From: Spirosoma validum | Lineage (GTDB): Bacteria > Bacteroidota > Bacteroidia > Cytophagales > Spirosomataceae | Assembly: GCF_014699035.1 (NCBI RefSeq) | Contig: NZ_JACXAA010000009.1 | Location: 1 to 64,000, forward strand | Reading direction: 5' to 3' | DNA: 64,000 bases | Part shown: positions 53,356-64,000 of the stretch, piece after piece | How positions within the stretch are numbered: position 1 is the first letter of the stretch | How the letters are laid out: each line of letters opens with the position of its first letter | Translations under genes and position numbers: made by a program | Notes under the pieces: model-generated | Told to the model about the DNA's origin: nothing | Databases searched by the model: none | The model's input: the letters and a program-made list of their open reading frames with translations, nothing else

Positions 53356-54930
53356 ATGACTGGAACATGTATTGGTAGTTCCCTGATTAGTTTACTCACA
53401 CTCGCTGGTTTACTGATCACTACGGCGGGGTGCTCATCTAAAAAACAGGAAGCGTCAGCGCCGGACCGACCTAATGTAATCTTCATTTTTTCGGACGATC
53501 ACACGCACCAGACGATCAGTGCCTACGGTAGTACACTGGCTAAAACTCCCAACATCGACCGTATTGCGAATGAAGGCGCCATTCTGCACGCAAACGTAGT
53601 GACCAACTCCATTTGTGGGCCCAGCCGCGCTACGTTGCTGACCGGGAAATACAGTCACCTAAACGGTTATAAACTCAACGAGAAAGTATTTGACGTCAAC
53701 CAACCGGTTTTTACAGAAGAGTTACAGAAAAATGGCTACCAGACAGCCTGGATCGGGAAGATGCACCTCGGCGCTTTGCCGCATGGGTTCGATTATCTGA
53801 ACGTACTGCCGGGGCACGGCCATTATTACAATTCAGACTTCGTTAATTCAAAAGGGGATACGGTACGTCAACCCGGTTATGTAACGAATGTCATTACAAA
53901 GCTTTCGCTGGACTGGCTTAATCAGCGCGATGCTGCGAAACCGTTTTTTCTGGTCGTGGGTCATAAAGCGACCCACCGCGAATGGCTGCCTGATTTGCCC
54001 GATCTTGGCGCCTATGACAACGTAACGTTCCCGCTGCCACCAACCTTTTATGACGACTACAAAGGCCGTATAGCCGCTCACGATCAGGACATGACCATCG
54101 ACAAAACCATGCGCCTGAAGGAGGATTTAAAAGTACACGCCGACTATGATAAAAAAGGTCCCTTCAATGGATATAGCCGCTTCACACCTGAGCAAAAAAA
54201 GCCCTTCTACGACTATTACGAGAACAAAGTCAGTAAGGAGTTCGACGCCAAAAAGCTCACCGGGAAAGCCCTGGTTGAGTGGAAATACCAGCGGTATCTG
54301 AAGGATTATTTATCCGTAGCGAATTCGCTGGATCGGAACATTGGGGAATTGCTCGATTACCTGGACAAAACCGGTTTGGCTAAAAATACGGTGATCGTTT
54401 ATGCCTCGGATCAGGGCTTTTACATGGGTGAACACGGTTGGTTCGACAAACGGTTTATTTACGAAGAATCGCTGAAAACGCCTTTTGTGATCCGCTATCC
54501 AGGTGTAATCAAGCCCCATACCCAGATCAATAAACTAGTCTCCAACATCGACTGGGCACCTACGATCCTGAATCTGACCGGAACGGCCATTCCGAAAGAC
54601 GTTCAGGGCGAATCGTTCCTGCCGTTGCTGAAAGGCGAAAAAGTGCCCTGGCGGAAAGAAGCGTATTACCATTACTACGAATTTCCGCAGCCGCACCACG
54701 TTTACCCGCATTTTGGCCTGCGTACTGAGCAATACACGCTGGTTCGATTCTACGGCCCGAAAGATTTCTGGGAATTATACGATCTCAAAAAAGATCCGCA
54801 CCAACTGCAAAATTTGTACGGTCAGAAAGGTTATGAAGCCATAACAAATGATCTGAAAATGAGGCTCAGGCAACAAATGGAAAAGTATAAAGACGACGAA
54901 GCGCTTAAGCTGTTAGCCAGTAAACCATAA
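53356..54930 (+). CDS. Sulfatase lipoprotein, GlcNAc-6-O-sulfatase-like
   Basis: A 524-residue lipoprotein (LITTAGCSSKK; Cys near residue 24). Cys87 in NSICGPSRATLLTGKYSHLNGY is the formylglycine site. FSDDHTHQTISAYGS and HGWFDKRFIYEESLKTPFVI (quoted FSDDHTHQTISAYG, GWFDKRFIYEE) resemble S1_11 glucosamine-6-O-sulfatases. Attached to a membrane, it would cut 6-sulfate from GlcNAc residues of heparin-like chains. The order SGSH-like then GNS-like suggests stepwise desulfation. Confidence 0.9.
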   Translation: MTGTCIGSSLISLLTLAGLLITTAGCSSKKQEASAPDRPNVIFIFSDDHTHQTISAYGSTLAKTPNIDRIANEGAILHANVVTNSICGPSRATLLTGKYSHLNGYKLNEKVFDVNQPVFTEELQKNGYQTAWIGKMHLGALPHGFDYLNVLPGHGHYYNSDFVNSKGDTVRQPGYVTNVITKLSLDWLNQRDAAKPFFLVVGHKATHREWLPDLPDLGAYDNVTFPLPPTFYDDYKGRIAAHDQDMTIDKTMRLKEDLKVHADYDKKGPFNGYSRFTPEQKKPFYDYYENKVSKEFDAKKLTGKALVEWKYQRYLKDYLSVANSLDRNIGELLDYLDKTGLAKNTVIVYASDQGFYMGEHGWFDKRFIYEESLKTPFVIRYPGVIKPHTQINKLVSNIDWAPTILNLTGTAIPKDVQGESFLPLLKGEKVPWRKEAYYHYYEFPQPHHVYPHFGLRTEQYTLVRFYGPKDFWELYDLKKDPHQLQNLYGQKGYEAITNDLKMRLRQQMEKYKDDEALKLLASKP

Positions 54931-54944
54931 TCGTTTGTTTGCGC

Positions 54945-56828
54945 TTAATCACGCGGCCATTGACTCAAAGGCTGCAGGTTTGGAGTCGACTTTGATGCCG
55001 ATGAGGCCGGAATGAGCAACACCGATAACGCTGTTTTGGTATTGGCCGGGATTTTTACCTCGAAGCCAACCCGCGTTGTTCCTGGATTTTCTGCATCGTA
55101 GTCGTGTGGCGGATCAGTCGACCAGGTTTGAAGTTCAATCTGGGCCGGCTCTTCCACCTGTAAAATTAATTTCTTACCGTCTTTTGTCAGTTCGGCTTTG
55201 TTCTTACTAATCAGCTTTACCGTAGCTGGGGTAAGCATTGTCCAGCGGACCGTTGTTTCAGTCGCAGGAGTCTCCAGCTCATCCCGAATGGCAACAAACG
55301 ATTGGTTCAGAATGGCAACGCCCCGGTTCGCCTTTGTCAGGACATTTTGGTAGAGGTCCGTTAAGTCAGTTGTCGCATTCATGAACGCTGGCGAGCTGGA
55401 GTGGCTGGTAATGGTTGCCTTGCCATTTACCCGTTGCAGTTCATCATTGACCGTCAGTGTGTTATGAACGAAGTTGTTGTAGCGAAAAATCTGCCAGCGT
55501 TGCGAGTCCTGTTTGCTATTCCACAAATCCACCTTTTTCGATTCCAGCGATTCGTAATTCTGCATGCCAAAATCCATTGCCCATCGTACACTATCGGCTT
55601 CCATGACGAACGAGCCAACGTCCATGTGGGCATGATTCACAGAGGGACTTCCCGCTTTCAGACCAACGAAAATCGCAGCCGGATCAGACCAGGACGTACG
55701 CATCAGCGCTACGGGGTTGCGTCCTTCGCCAACCCATACCGTTGATTTAGGGGCGCTGATTTGACTCATGCGAATCCCATTGCTCCAGAGCATAACGGCC
55801 GGAAGCAGACGGTCTTTAACATGACGTTTTGGATCGTGATTCATGAGCTGGCTACGTTCTACCCATAGCAGCGAAGGGTCTTTGGATTTTTGGGCGAACC
55901 AGAACATGGCGGGTTGCAATTCTCCACTCAGGCCCGAATCGGAATAGTTAAAGGCGCTGCCCGATGGGCCCGTCATATTCTCTAAATAACCAGCCGTTTT
56001 CAGGAAACCGGGACGTTGCGAAAGACCAAAATCGGTTCCGAACAAGATGTCGAGGGCGCTGATGAGCATGACGTTAAAGCTGGTGCCGTAACCCCAATAG
56101 CTGTACCCTTCAGGATAGGCACCACTCGGGCTATAATCGCCCATCGGCAAAACGACTGAGTCAATTGCCCGGTTGATGACCTGCTTCGCCAGTTCGGGTT
56201 GATCCTCGTAAATGGCCATAGCGCCATAGGTCATGCCCGCGTTGCACACCTGATTCCAGTTGTGGGTTGCTTTCAGCCAGCTATTGTATTTGGTGTCGAG
56301 TGATGGCTCAATACCTTTCGTTCGAATGGCTGTTTTTATAGTTGATCGGGATGACTCACTTAAGTTGGGATAAAGCCAGTCGTAACCGATCGAGACCGCC
56401 ATGGTCATTTCCGCTACGTCCAGAAAATGCGTCGGGTTCCAGTCGCTGAAGTTGCTGACGGCCAGCAGTTCTTTTTCGCCCCGTTGCAGGTACTTGTCCT
56501 GCCTGGTCATTCGCCAGGCATACGACAGAAAAAATAACCGACGTAGCGCTTCCCGTGAGGTGCTCAGCAATCGTCTTCCGATTTGAATTCGTTCCAGTGG
56601 TGCTACGGCCAGCAAGGCATCACATTCAGTGAGAATGGCCTGGTGCATTTGCGCCCAGGTTTTATCTGAATCGATGGTACGTTGAATACCTTTCTCTCCG
56701 TCTTTCAGAAGCAGGATGCGTGGGTGGTCGGCAAATTTGGTTTGATTGCCAATGTGATCCGTCTGCGCGAAAACGGATAAATGGATGAATAGAAAAAAGA
56801 CGAAATAGTATACCTGATTCGAGTGCAT
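54945..56828 (-). CDS. Heparinase II/III-type polysaccharide lyase
   Basis: A 627-residue exported lyase from ATG 56826-56828, opening the signal MHSNQVYYFVFFLFIHLSVF. An N-terminal alpha/alpha toroid (about 60-380) carries GYSYWGYGTSFNV and ATHNWNQVCNAGMTYG; the C-terminal Hepar_II_III beta domain has NHAHMDVGSFVMEADSVRWAMDFGMQNY (quoted NHAHMDVGSFVMEAD), the conserved His and Tyr region. Family members (PL12, PL15, PL17) break heparan sulfate or alginate; the sulfatase neighbours favour a heparan-like chain. It converges with sulfatase 2, 14 bases apart, on the opposite strand. Confidence 0.88.
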   Translation of the reverse strand: MHSNQVYYFVFFLFIHLSVFAQTDHIGNQTKFADHPRILLLKDGEKGIQRTIDSDKTWAQMHQAILTECDALLAVAPLERIQIGRRLLSTSREALRRLFFLSYAWRMTRQDKYLQRGEKELLAVSNFSDWNPTHFLDVAEMTMAVSIGYDWLYPNLSESSRSTIKTAIRTKGIEPSLDTKYNSWLKATHNWNQVCNAGMTYGAMAIYEDQPELAKQVINRAIDSVVLPMGDYSPSGAYPEGYSYWGYGTSFNVMLISALDILFGTDFGLSQRPGFLKTAGYLENMTGPSGSAFNYSDSGLSGELQPAMFWFAQKSKDPSLLWVERSQLMNHDPKRHVKDRLLPAVMLWSNGIRMSQISAPKSTVWVGEGRNPVALMRTSWSDPAAIFVGLKAGSPSVNHAHMDVGSFVMEADSVRWAMDFGMQNYESLESKKVDLWNSKQDSQRWQIFRYNNFVHNTLTVNDELQRVNGKATITSHSSSPAFMNATTDLTDLYQNVLTKANRGVAILNQSFVAIRDELETPATETTVRWTMLTPATVKLISKNKAELTKDGKKLILQVEEPAQIELQTWSTDPPHDYDAENPGTTRVGFEVKIPANTKTALSVLLIPASSASKSTPNLQPLSQWPRD

Positions 56829-57076
56829 ACGGGTAGGAAGGAGCTGATAACGTTTAACGAAATAAGTCGCAGACGATGTTAAGCTACCCATGTACCCCCG
56901 AGCGAAAGCCATTTTAAGCGAATTGATGCCTTTTTAAGGCCAGGTTTTATAATTATTGGTAGTAAAAACAGGCTTTAAGCCGCTTTTAATGTCACGTGCG
57001 CCAAAAGGGTAATCCGTTAACGTGCAAGTAGCTACATAAGGTAAAACAAGCCTTTTACTGTTAAACCAATTACTTA

Positions 57077-60000
57077 ATGAAAAAAAATCTACTGTTCCAG
57101 ATAGGATCTACGTATGCCTGGCGAATGGCCTGTCTGCAAGCAGGGTTGTTGATGACCTGCGGAACCGAAATTGTGAAAGCGGCTGGCCCTGATTTGTTGG
57201 TAAAAGTTAGCAATCACATCAAAGCCGATCAACCTGTTTCCGGAAAAATAACGGATGAAAAAGGCGACGGTTTACCGGGCGTGAGTGTCGTCGTTAAAGG
57301 CACTACGCGCGGTACCTCCACGGACGCCAACGGACAATTCAAGATGAATGTGCCAGATGGCAAAGCCGTACTGATTGTCAGTTTTGTAGGCTACGTCCGG
57401 CAGGAAATCGAGGTTAATAATCGGTCGGTGATTAATGTTCAGTTACAGAATGACGATAAAGCCCTGGAAGAGGTTGTTGTCGTTGGGTATGGAACGCAGA
57501 AGAAAGTAAACTTGACGGGGGCCGTTTCGACAGTCGACTCGAAGGCGCTGGAATACCGACCCAGTGCTACGTTGGCGAACGCGCTTCAGGGTGTTACACC
57601 GGGGCTGACAATTACACGGCAGAGTGGTCAGCCGGGTAGTCAGGGGATTAGTCTCCAGATACGTGGGGTTACATCGGCCAATGGTAACGTCAATCCCCTG
57701 GTGATGCTCGATGGGGTAAGCGTACCCATTGCAACCATGCAAACGCTTAACCCGAATGATATTGAGAGTATCAGTGTGCTGAAAGATGCCGCTGCTGCGG
57801 CTATTTACGGTGCGCAGGCTGCAGGTGGGGTTGTACTTATTACGACCAAAAAAGGCAAAGCCGGTAAGGTTACATTCGATTATCTCGCGCAATACGGTGT
57901 CGACTGGGCTATTAATGTGCCGGGTCGTATGAGCCTGATTGATGAAGCATTGTTTTCAAATCTGGCCCGTAAAAACTCAGGTAGTGCTCCTGAATACACA
58001 GATGAAGAATTGCAGCGTATTCGGGATGGGATTCCCTACGTAGTCAATCCAGCGGACACCGGTACGTATCTATACTACAACCAGCAGTCACTATCCGATC
58101 AGTTGCTCCGCAAATACACGACGATGAAGACGCACAACTTCACGGCTCGGGGCGGCTCCGATAAGGTAAACTTTCTGCTATCGGCGGGTTATTATGAAAA
58201 ACAGGGCGTATTTAAAGTCGGCCCTGACAATGCGAAACGCTATAACCTGCGGCTAAATCTGGGGGCTCAGCTAACCAAACACCTTTCGCTCGATACCCGA
58301 TTGTCCTATACCCTCGAACGTATCCAGCAATCATCGGCTGGCGTCGATGGGGAGGGGTTGCTGTATCAGGTTTATCGGTTGCGAACGCGAACGCCCTTCT
58401 TCACCCCGGAAGGACGCTATAACGGCGCAGGCTCGGCCGCTACCGCGTATGGTATCCTTGAATCGGGCGGCTACAATGATCAGAACAAGCGGCAGTTTGA
58501 CGGTGTGGTTAACCTCCAGGCGGCCAATTTTGTGAAAGGACTAACCTTACGGGCCGTTGCCGGAGTGCAGTATCGGCCCGCCAACCGGGAACTATTCGCC
58601 CGCACCGTACCGCTCTGGGGAAAATCCCGAATTTTAAGTTATGCCAACAATCCGAACTCGTTCCAGGTCACGAATGAACTGGTTCGGAATACTAACCTGC
58701 AGTTTCTGGCAACGTATGACCTCAAGGTGGGCGATAAACACAATTTTACGGTGTTGGGTGGGTATCAGTGGGAAGACTACCGGGAAGAAGGGGTAACGAC
58801 AACGTCCTCTAATCTGGTTAGCAATGACCTGCCAACGCTGAACCTCGGCGACGATAGAACTAAGAGCAACAGCGAATACGTAGGAGCGCGGGCTTTCCAG
58901 TCCATATTTAGTCGTTTCAACTATAATTACGATGGTAAATACCTGTTCGAAGCCACTATCCGGCAGGATGAAAGCTCCAAACTGGCATCCGGTTTACGAA
59001 CGAAGATATTCCCGTCGGTATCGGCAGGCTGGAACATGCAGCGCGAAGAATGGTTTGGACGGGCATTGCCGTTATTTACGGAGTTTAAAGTCCGTGGATC
59101 GTGGGGACGTCTGGGGGGCGCCCTGGGCGACAATATTGGGAACTATGATTATCTGAGTCAGTTGAGTCGAGGTTCCGCCCTGGTGCTGGGCGATGCGCGA
59201 ACATCGTATATCTACCAGAACTCGATTCCATCGGCAGCGCTGTCCTGGGAAACGATTGAAACCAGCGACATAGGTATTGACCTCGGTTTCTTCCAGAACA
59301 AGCTTCAATTTACGGGTGATTATTACGTAAAATATAACCGTAATATGTTGACGCCTATGCAGTTGCCGGGTACGATTGGTATCGGTACGCCAAGGCAGAA
59401 CAATGGTGAACTGAAATCCTGGGGCTGGGAAACAGAAGTCCGGTATCGTGGTCAGGTCGGCAAAGACTTTACGTATTCCGTCTCCGCTAACTTATCGGAT
59501 AATAACAACAAACTGCTGAGTTACTCAGGACGTACAGTTATTGGAACGGGGACGAATGGTTTGGTCGAAGGATTCCCCTTGAATACGATCTGGGGTTATC
59601 AGACGGCGGGGTATTTCCAGACCGCCGATGAGGTTAAGAACTGGGCATTTCAGGACAATCGCTCGGGTGCAGGCGACGTAAAATACATTGATCAGAACGG
59701 CGACGGACGGATCACGGTTGGGAAAGGTTCGGCGGCCGATTATGGCGATCTGGCTTTACTCGGCACCACTAACCCCCGTTACCAGTATGGATTCACGTTA
59801 AGCGCTCAATGGAAAGGATTCGATCTGACAATTTTCATGCAGGGCGTTGGCAAACGTAGTTACCGGGCCAACTCCGAATCCATTGCACCATTGCTTGTTA
59901 CGTGGAAGCAGGCGCTGGCCATTCACAGCGATTACTGGACGCCCGAAAATCCGAACGCTCTTTATCCACGTCCCTATGTAGGCGCTACGCATAATTACCT

Positions 60001-60256
60001 GGCGTCGGACAAGTGGACGCTCGATGCCAGTTACCTCCGTATGAAGAACCTGCAATTTGGCTACACGCTGCCCACTACGTTGACGCAGAAAGCCCATATC
60101 AATCAGGCTCGATTCTTCTTCTCCGGTCAGGATTTATTCACCATCTCTGGCCTGAAAGCCTTCCAGGGCTATTATGATCCTGAGACACGCGATGGGGTAC
60201 AGAACGACTATCCGTTTTTTGCTACAGCCTCTATGGGCCTGAATATCTCCTTTTAA
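57077..60256 (+). CDS. susC: SusC/RagA-type TonB-linked outer-membrane transporter
   Basis: A 1059-residue outer-membrane transporter. After the signal peptide the carboxypeptidase-like domain (VSGKITDEKGDGLPGVSVVVKGTTRG, quoted SGKITDEKGDGLPGVSVV, about 53-130), TonB box region (EEVVVVGYGTQKK), plug (KVNLTGAVSTVD, 140-260) and the barrel with the C-terminus SMGLNISF follow. SusC proteins import oligosaccharides across the outer membrane with SusD. No STN domain is present, so no anti-sigma regulation is implied. It is paired with SusD 35 bases downstream. Confidence 0.95.
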   Translation: MKKNLLFQIGSTYAWRMACLQAGLLMTCGTEIVKAAGPDLLVKVSNHIKADQPVSGKITDEKGDGLPGVSVVVKGTTRGTSTDANGQFKMNVPDGKAVLIVSFVGYVRQEIEVNNRSVINVQLQNDDKALEEVVVVGYGTQKKVNLTGAVSTVDSKALEYRPSATLANALQGVTPGLTITRQSGQPGSQGISLQIRGVTSANGNVNPLVMLDGVSVPIATMQTLNPNDIESISVLKDAAAAAIYGAQAAGGVVLITTKKGKAGKVTFDYLAQYGVDWAINVPGRMSLIDEALFSNLARKNSGSAPEYTDEELQRIRDGIPYVVNPADTGTYLYYNQQSLSDQLLRKYTTMKTHNFTARGGSDKVNFLLSAGYYEKQGVFKVGPDNAKRYNLRLNLGAQLTKHLSLDTRLSYTLERIQQSSAGVDGEGLLYQVYRLRTRTPFFTPEGRYNGAGSAATAYGILESGGYNDQNKRQFDGVVNLQAANFVKGLTLRAVAGVQYRPANRELFARTVPLWGKSRILSYANNPNSFQVTNELVRNTNLQFLATYDLKVGDKHNFTVLGGYQWEDYREEGVTTTSSNLVSNDLPTLNLGDDRTKSNSEYVGARAFQSIFSRFNYNYDGKYLFEATIRQDESSKLASGLRTKIFPSVSAGWNMQREEWFGRALPLFTEFKVRGSWGRLGGALGDNIGNYDYLSQLSRGSALVLGDARTSYIYQNSIPSAALSWETIETSDIGIDLGFFQNKLQFTGDYYVKYNRNMLTPMQLPGTIGIGTPRQNNGELKSWGWETEVRYRGQVGKDFTYSVSANLSDNNNKLLSYSGRTVIGTGTNGLVEGFPLNTIWGYQTAGYFQTADEVKNWAFQDNRSGAGDVKYIDQNGDGRITVGKGSAADYGDLALLGTTNPRYQYGFTLSAQWKGFDLTIFMQGVGKRSYRANSESIAPLLVTWKQALAIHSDYWTPENPNALYPRPYVGATHNYLASDKWTLDASYLRMKNLQFGYTLPTTLTQKAHINQARFFFSGQDLFTISGLKAFQGYYDPETRDGVQNDYPFFATASMGLNISF

Positions 60257-60291
60257 TTGATTGTCACTTGCAGAACGAACTTACAAAGTCA

Positions 60292-61962
60292 ATGAAAAAA
60301 ATACTTAAATACACGGCTATTTCATTGGGCATGCTGGCAGGTTTACCAGCTTGTGAAGTGGAAAGGCTGCCTGAAACAGCCATCAGCGACCAGACCTTCT
60401 GGCGTTCAGAAGGCGATCTAAAAGCCGCTTCCAATTACTTATACACGTATTTACCAACCTTTGGTACACTTACTCCGCAAGGCTATAGCTCCACCTACAA
60501 CGTTACGTATGCTAGTGAAGACGTCTGGTCGGATGATGCCTTTGGGCTGGCTTCCAGCAATATAAGTGATGGTTCGCGCCTGGCACCGGCTACCGATGCT
60601 AATTATACGGCCAACTATCTACTAATCCGGGCGGCCAACAATATCATTGAAAAAGCACCCCGTGCAGCGGCCAGTACAGCTCAAACGATCATTGATCGCT
60701 ATGTTGCTGAAGCCAGATTTTTTCGTGCCTGGGGATATTACAACCTGGTGCAACGATATGGTGACGTACCGCTTATCCTGAAAACGCTGGATGAAACGTC
60801 TGCCGACTTAAATGCACCAGCTAGTCCGCGCGCTGCCATTTTTGATCAGATTTATCAGGATCTGGATTTTGCCGCTCAGAAGCTGCCAACACCAACTACG
60901 TTGGGAACTGCCGATTACGGTCGCATCAGCAATACGGCCGCCCTGTCGTTCAAAGCGCGGGTGGCCTTATTCGAAGGAACGCGCTCAAAATATCATAGTT
61001 ACGGTGAGCCAACGAAACACCTGAAAGTATCTGTTGATGCCGCTAAAGCCGTGATTGATAGTAAACAGCACGATCTTTACGCGGGGTCTTACTTTGATAT
61101 ATGGCAACTGGCCGGTGAGGGACGCCAGAACCGGGAAAATATCATTGTCAGACAATACGGCGTATCATTAACCGAACGGGTTGTAACACACAGCTACTAC
61201 CGGGGAACCCTGGAAAATGGGAATATGAATCCAACCAAGAGTCTGGCTGATTCGTACCTCTATAAAGATGGCTTGCCGATCAACAAATCGCCTTTGTATA
61301 AAGCCCCCGTTGTGTCGACTGATGTATTTGTTGACCGTGATACACGAATGAGCGATACGTTTATGAAGAAGGGCGATCCGATGATGACCACGAAGCCCAT
61401 CTTTGATATTGCTCCGCTGGTTTTCAATAAAACTGGTTTTATGTTCCGTAAAACGTCGAATGTTGATGACTGGAATACGCAGGCATCTACGATCGACCGG
61501 CCGATCCTACGCTATGCGGAAGTACTCGTTACGTATGCAGAAGCGCTGTATGAACTGAATGGCTCGATCAGCGATGCCGATCTGGACTTGACGGTGAATC
61601 GCCTGCGCCAACGTGGGGGCGTGGCAAAGCTGACGAATACGTTTGCCACAGCCAACGGGTTGAACATGCGTGATGAAATTCGCCGGGAACGTCGGGTTGA
61701 GCTAGCGCAGGAAGGCTTCCGGTACTGGGACCTGATTCGCTGGAAAACAGCCGAAGTGGAATTGCCCAAACCTATCCTGGGAAATTATTTCTTCAAAGCA
61801 GAATTCGGAACAGTAGCGGCAGTACGGCTAACGGCAGATAACTATATTCTGGTACAGGAAGCTAGTTTCCGCAAGTTTGATCCGGCCCGGGATTATCTGT
61901 GGCCATTGCCTATCAATGAAATTGCGCTGAACCCATTGCTAGTGCAGAACAAGGGTTGGTAA
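60292..61962 (+). CDS. susD: SusD/RagB-type surface glycan-binding lipoprotein
   Basis: A 556-residue lipoprotein from ATG 60292, which opens MKKILKYTAISLGMLAGLPAC with lipid Cys21; TTG 60268 would add eight residues. The TPR scaffold begins with EAISDQTFWRSEGDLKAA-like WxxExD, and the second conserved block LRQRGGVAKLT, RRERRVELAQEGFRYWDLIRWK is typical. It binds sugar at the cell surface and hands it to SusC. A strong terminator follows, closing the susCD operon. Confidence 0.95.
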   Translation: MKKILKYTAISLGMLAGLPACEVERLPETAISDQTFWRSEGDLKAASNYLYTYLPTFGTLTPQGYSSTYNVTYASEDVWSDDAFGLASSNISDGSRLAPATDANYTANYLLIRAANNIIEKAPRAAASTAQTIIDRYVAEARFFRAWGYYNLVQRYGDVPLILKTLDETSADLNAPASPRAAIFDQIYQDLDFAAQKLPTPTTLGTADYGRISNTAALSFKARVALFEGTRSKYHSYGEPTKHLKVSVDAAKAVIDSKQHDLYAGSYFDIWQLAGEGRQNRENIIVRQYGVSLTERVVTHSYYRGTLENGNMNPTKSLADSYLYKDGLPINKSPLYKAPVVSTDVFVDRDTRMSDTFMKKGDPMMTTKPIFDIAPLVFNKTGFMFRKTSNVDDWNTQASTIDRPILRYAEVLVTYAEALYELNGSISDADLDLTVNRLRQRGGVAKLTNTFATANGLNMRDEIRRERRVELAQEGFRYWDLIRWKTAEVELPKPILGNYFFKAEFGTVAAVRLTADNYILVQEASFRKFDPARDYLWPLPINEIALNPLLVQNKGW

Positions 61963-61986
61963 CGTAGCCAGCTATGTAGTACGTAA

Positions 61987-62042
61987 TAACGCGGGGGCAG
62001 CCTGACTTTTGGTAATCAGAAAGTTGGGCTGACCCCGCGTTA
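61987..62042 (+). terminator. Strong terminator after susD
   Basis: TAACGCGGGG (61987-61996) pairs exactly with CCCCGCGTTA (62033-62042). An inner 13-bp stem (61997-62009 with 62020-62032) continues with one mismatch and two wobbles around a 10-base loop. It starts 24 bases past the susD stop. Confidence 0.85.
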
Positions 62043-62094
62043 CTATTGATACAGTTAGAATCGCCTTGCATACAGCTTTCCCGCCAGAATTTCG

Positions 62095-62102
62095 TATCTT
62101 TG
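62095..62102 (+). promoter_or_regulatory. -7 promoter box of the ABC-F gene
   Basis: TATCTTTG is an exact TAnnTTTG and lies 29 bases before ATG 62132. A TTG-type -33 box at the usual 19-21 base distance is not convincing; the nearest TTG is 26 bases upstream (62066). Confidence 0.5.
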
Positions 62103-62116
62103 CGGTTTAATTCTGA

Positions 62117-63763
<1,647 letters not shown>

Positions 63764-63780
63764 CAAAACAACGAGTCGAT

Positions 63781-63822
63781 ACGAAAGGGTGCGCAGCTAG
63801 TCTGTGTGCCCTTTCGTCTTTT
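63781..63822 (+). terminator. Intrinsic terminator after the ABC-F gene
   Basis: ACGAAAGGGTGCGCA (63781-63795) pairs with TGTGTGCCCTTTCGT (63803-63817), with three G-T wobbles. A CTTTTT tract follows. It is 17 bases past the stop. Confidence 0.85.
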
Positions 63823-63879
63823 TAGATGGTGCGTCGCAGAATTGTCTGTCTGAATAGATGGCCTGCATCGACGGTGAAC

Positions 63880-64000
63880 TCAGATTGGTAAATAAAGACT
63901 GAATGTAGCTCCCTGATCGGGCTGACTTTGTGCCATGACAAACCCCCGGTGATTCTCGACAACCTTTCGGACAATTGCTAAACCGATACCGGTTCCCGGG
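63880..64000 (-). CDS. Sensor histidine kinase, C-terminal end (partial)
   Basis: The last 39 codons of a gene that enters from the right edge; the stop TGA is at 63880-63882. The peptide begins PGTGIGLAIVRKVVENHRG and continues with QPDQGATFSLYLPI, matching the G2/F box and end of a HATPase_c domain. The frame holds to the window edge. It is convergent with the ABC-F gene and separated by a terminator. Stimulus and partner cannot be judged. Confidence 0.9.
   Translation of the reverse strand, partial: PGTGIGLAIVRKVVENHRGFVMAQSQPDQGATFSLYLPI

Noticed and set aside
56994-57025. ACGTGC repeats before susC as a regulatory pair
   Set aside because: The spacing (26) and match length (6) are not convincing.

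Overview
The window reads as chromosomal DNA of an aerobic Bacteroidota bacterium of the Cytophagales, most like Spirosoma or a close relative. Evidence: a SusC/SusD pair, a second TonB-dependent receptor with a carboxypeptidase-regulatory-like N-terminus, many small lipoproteins, XylR-type and PchR-type AraC regulators, a membrane-tethered LuxR regulator, near absence of Shine-Dalgarno sequences, and promoter boxes of the Bacteroidota type TAnnTTTG. The genus is inferred from gene style only. I recognise no tRNA, rRNA, transposase, phage gene or cas gene.

Layout. 1-15 kb: a LytS-type histidine kinase, a 1.6-kDa-residue-class giant secreted repeat protein (1632 aa, FG-GAP, Ig-like and beta-helix parts), an operon of a ROK kinase and a SIS-domain protein, a small zinc-ribbon protein beside an orphan CRISPR mini-array, a Tat-exported flavoprotein oxidoreductase, two paralogous lipoproteins and a TPR/LuxR regulator. 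15-23 kb: cation/proton antiporter, YitT-family protein, RND exporter, DegT-type sugar aminotransferase. 23-31 kb: an aminosugar (GlcNAc) locus with XylR-like regulator, FucP-like transporter, ROK kinase, GH20 hexosaminidase and a divergent NagX/HGSNAT-like membrane acyltransferase, with an unrelated DUF3841 gene between them. 31-43 kb: L,D-transpeptidase, TonB receptor, MFS transporter, three AhpD-like paralogs, a tiny HTH gene, a second type of L,D-transpeptidase and EcsC. 42-50 kb: an AraC/FAD-monooxygenase/DUF998 operon, serine hydrolase, AraC regulator, an unknown protein, and a PKD/beta-helix lipoprotein broken by an in-frame stop. 50-62 kb: DMT exporter, two sulfatases, a heparinase II/III-type lyase and SusCD, together resembling a sulfated-glycan (heparan-like) utilisation locus. 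62-64 kb: ABC-F ATPase and the end of a sensor kinase.

Features not explained by ordinary genes are: a family of GTG...CAC-ended multi-hairpin intergenic repeats found five times, always just 3' of a gene and once supplying a gene's stop codon; two promoters (for the giant secreted protein and for the unknown 47.6-kb gene) with 21-bp-phased direct repeats sharing TTGnrCGnA in nearly the same place; the CRISPR mini-array with one truncated terminal repeat; an inverted GTTAAACAAAA operator-like cluster before the tiny HTH gene; and an ABC-F protein whose second ATP site looks dead on both faces. All identifications come from reading motifs by eye, without database searches.
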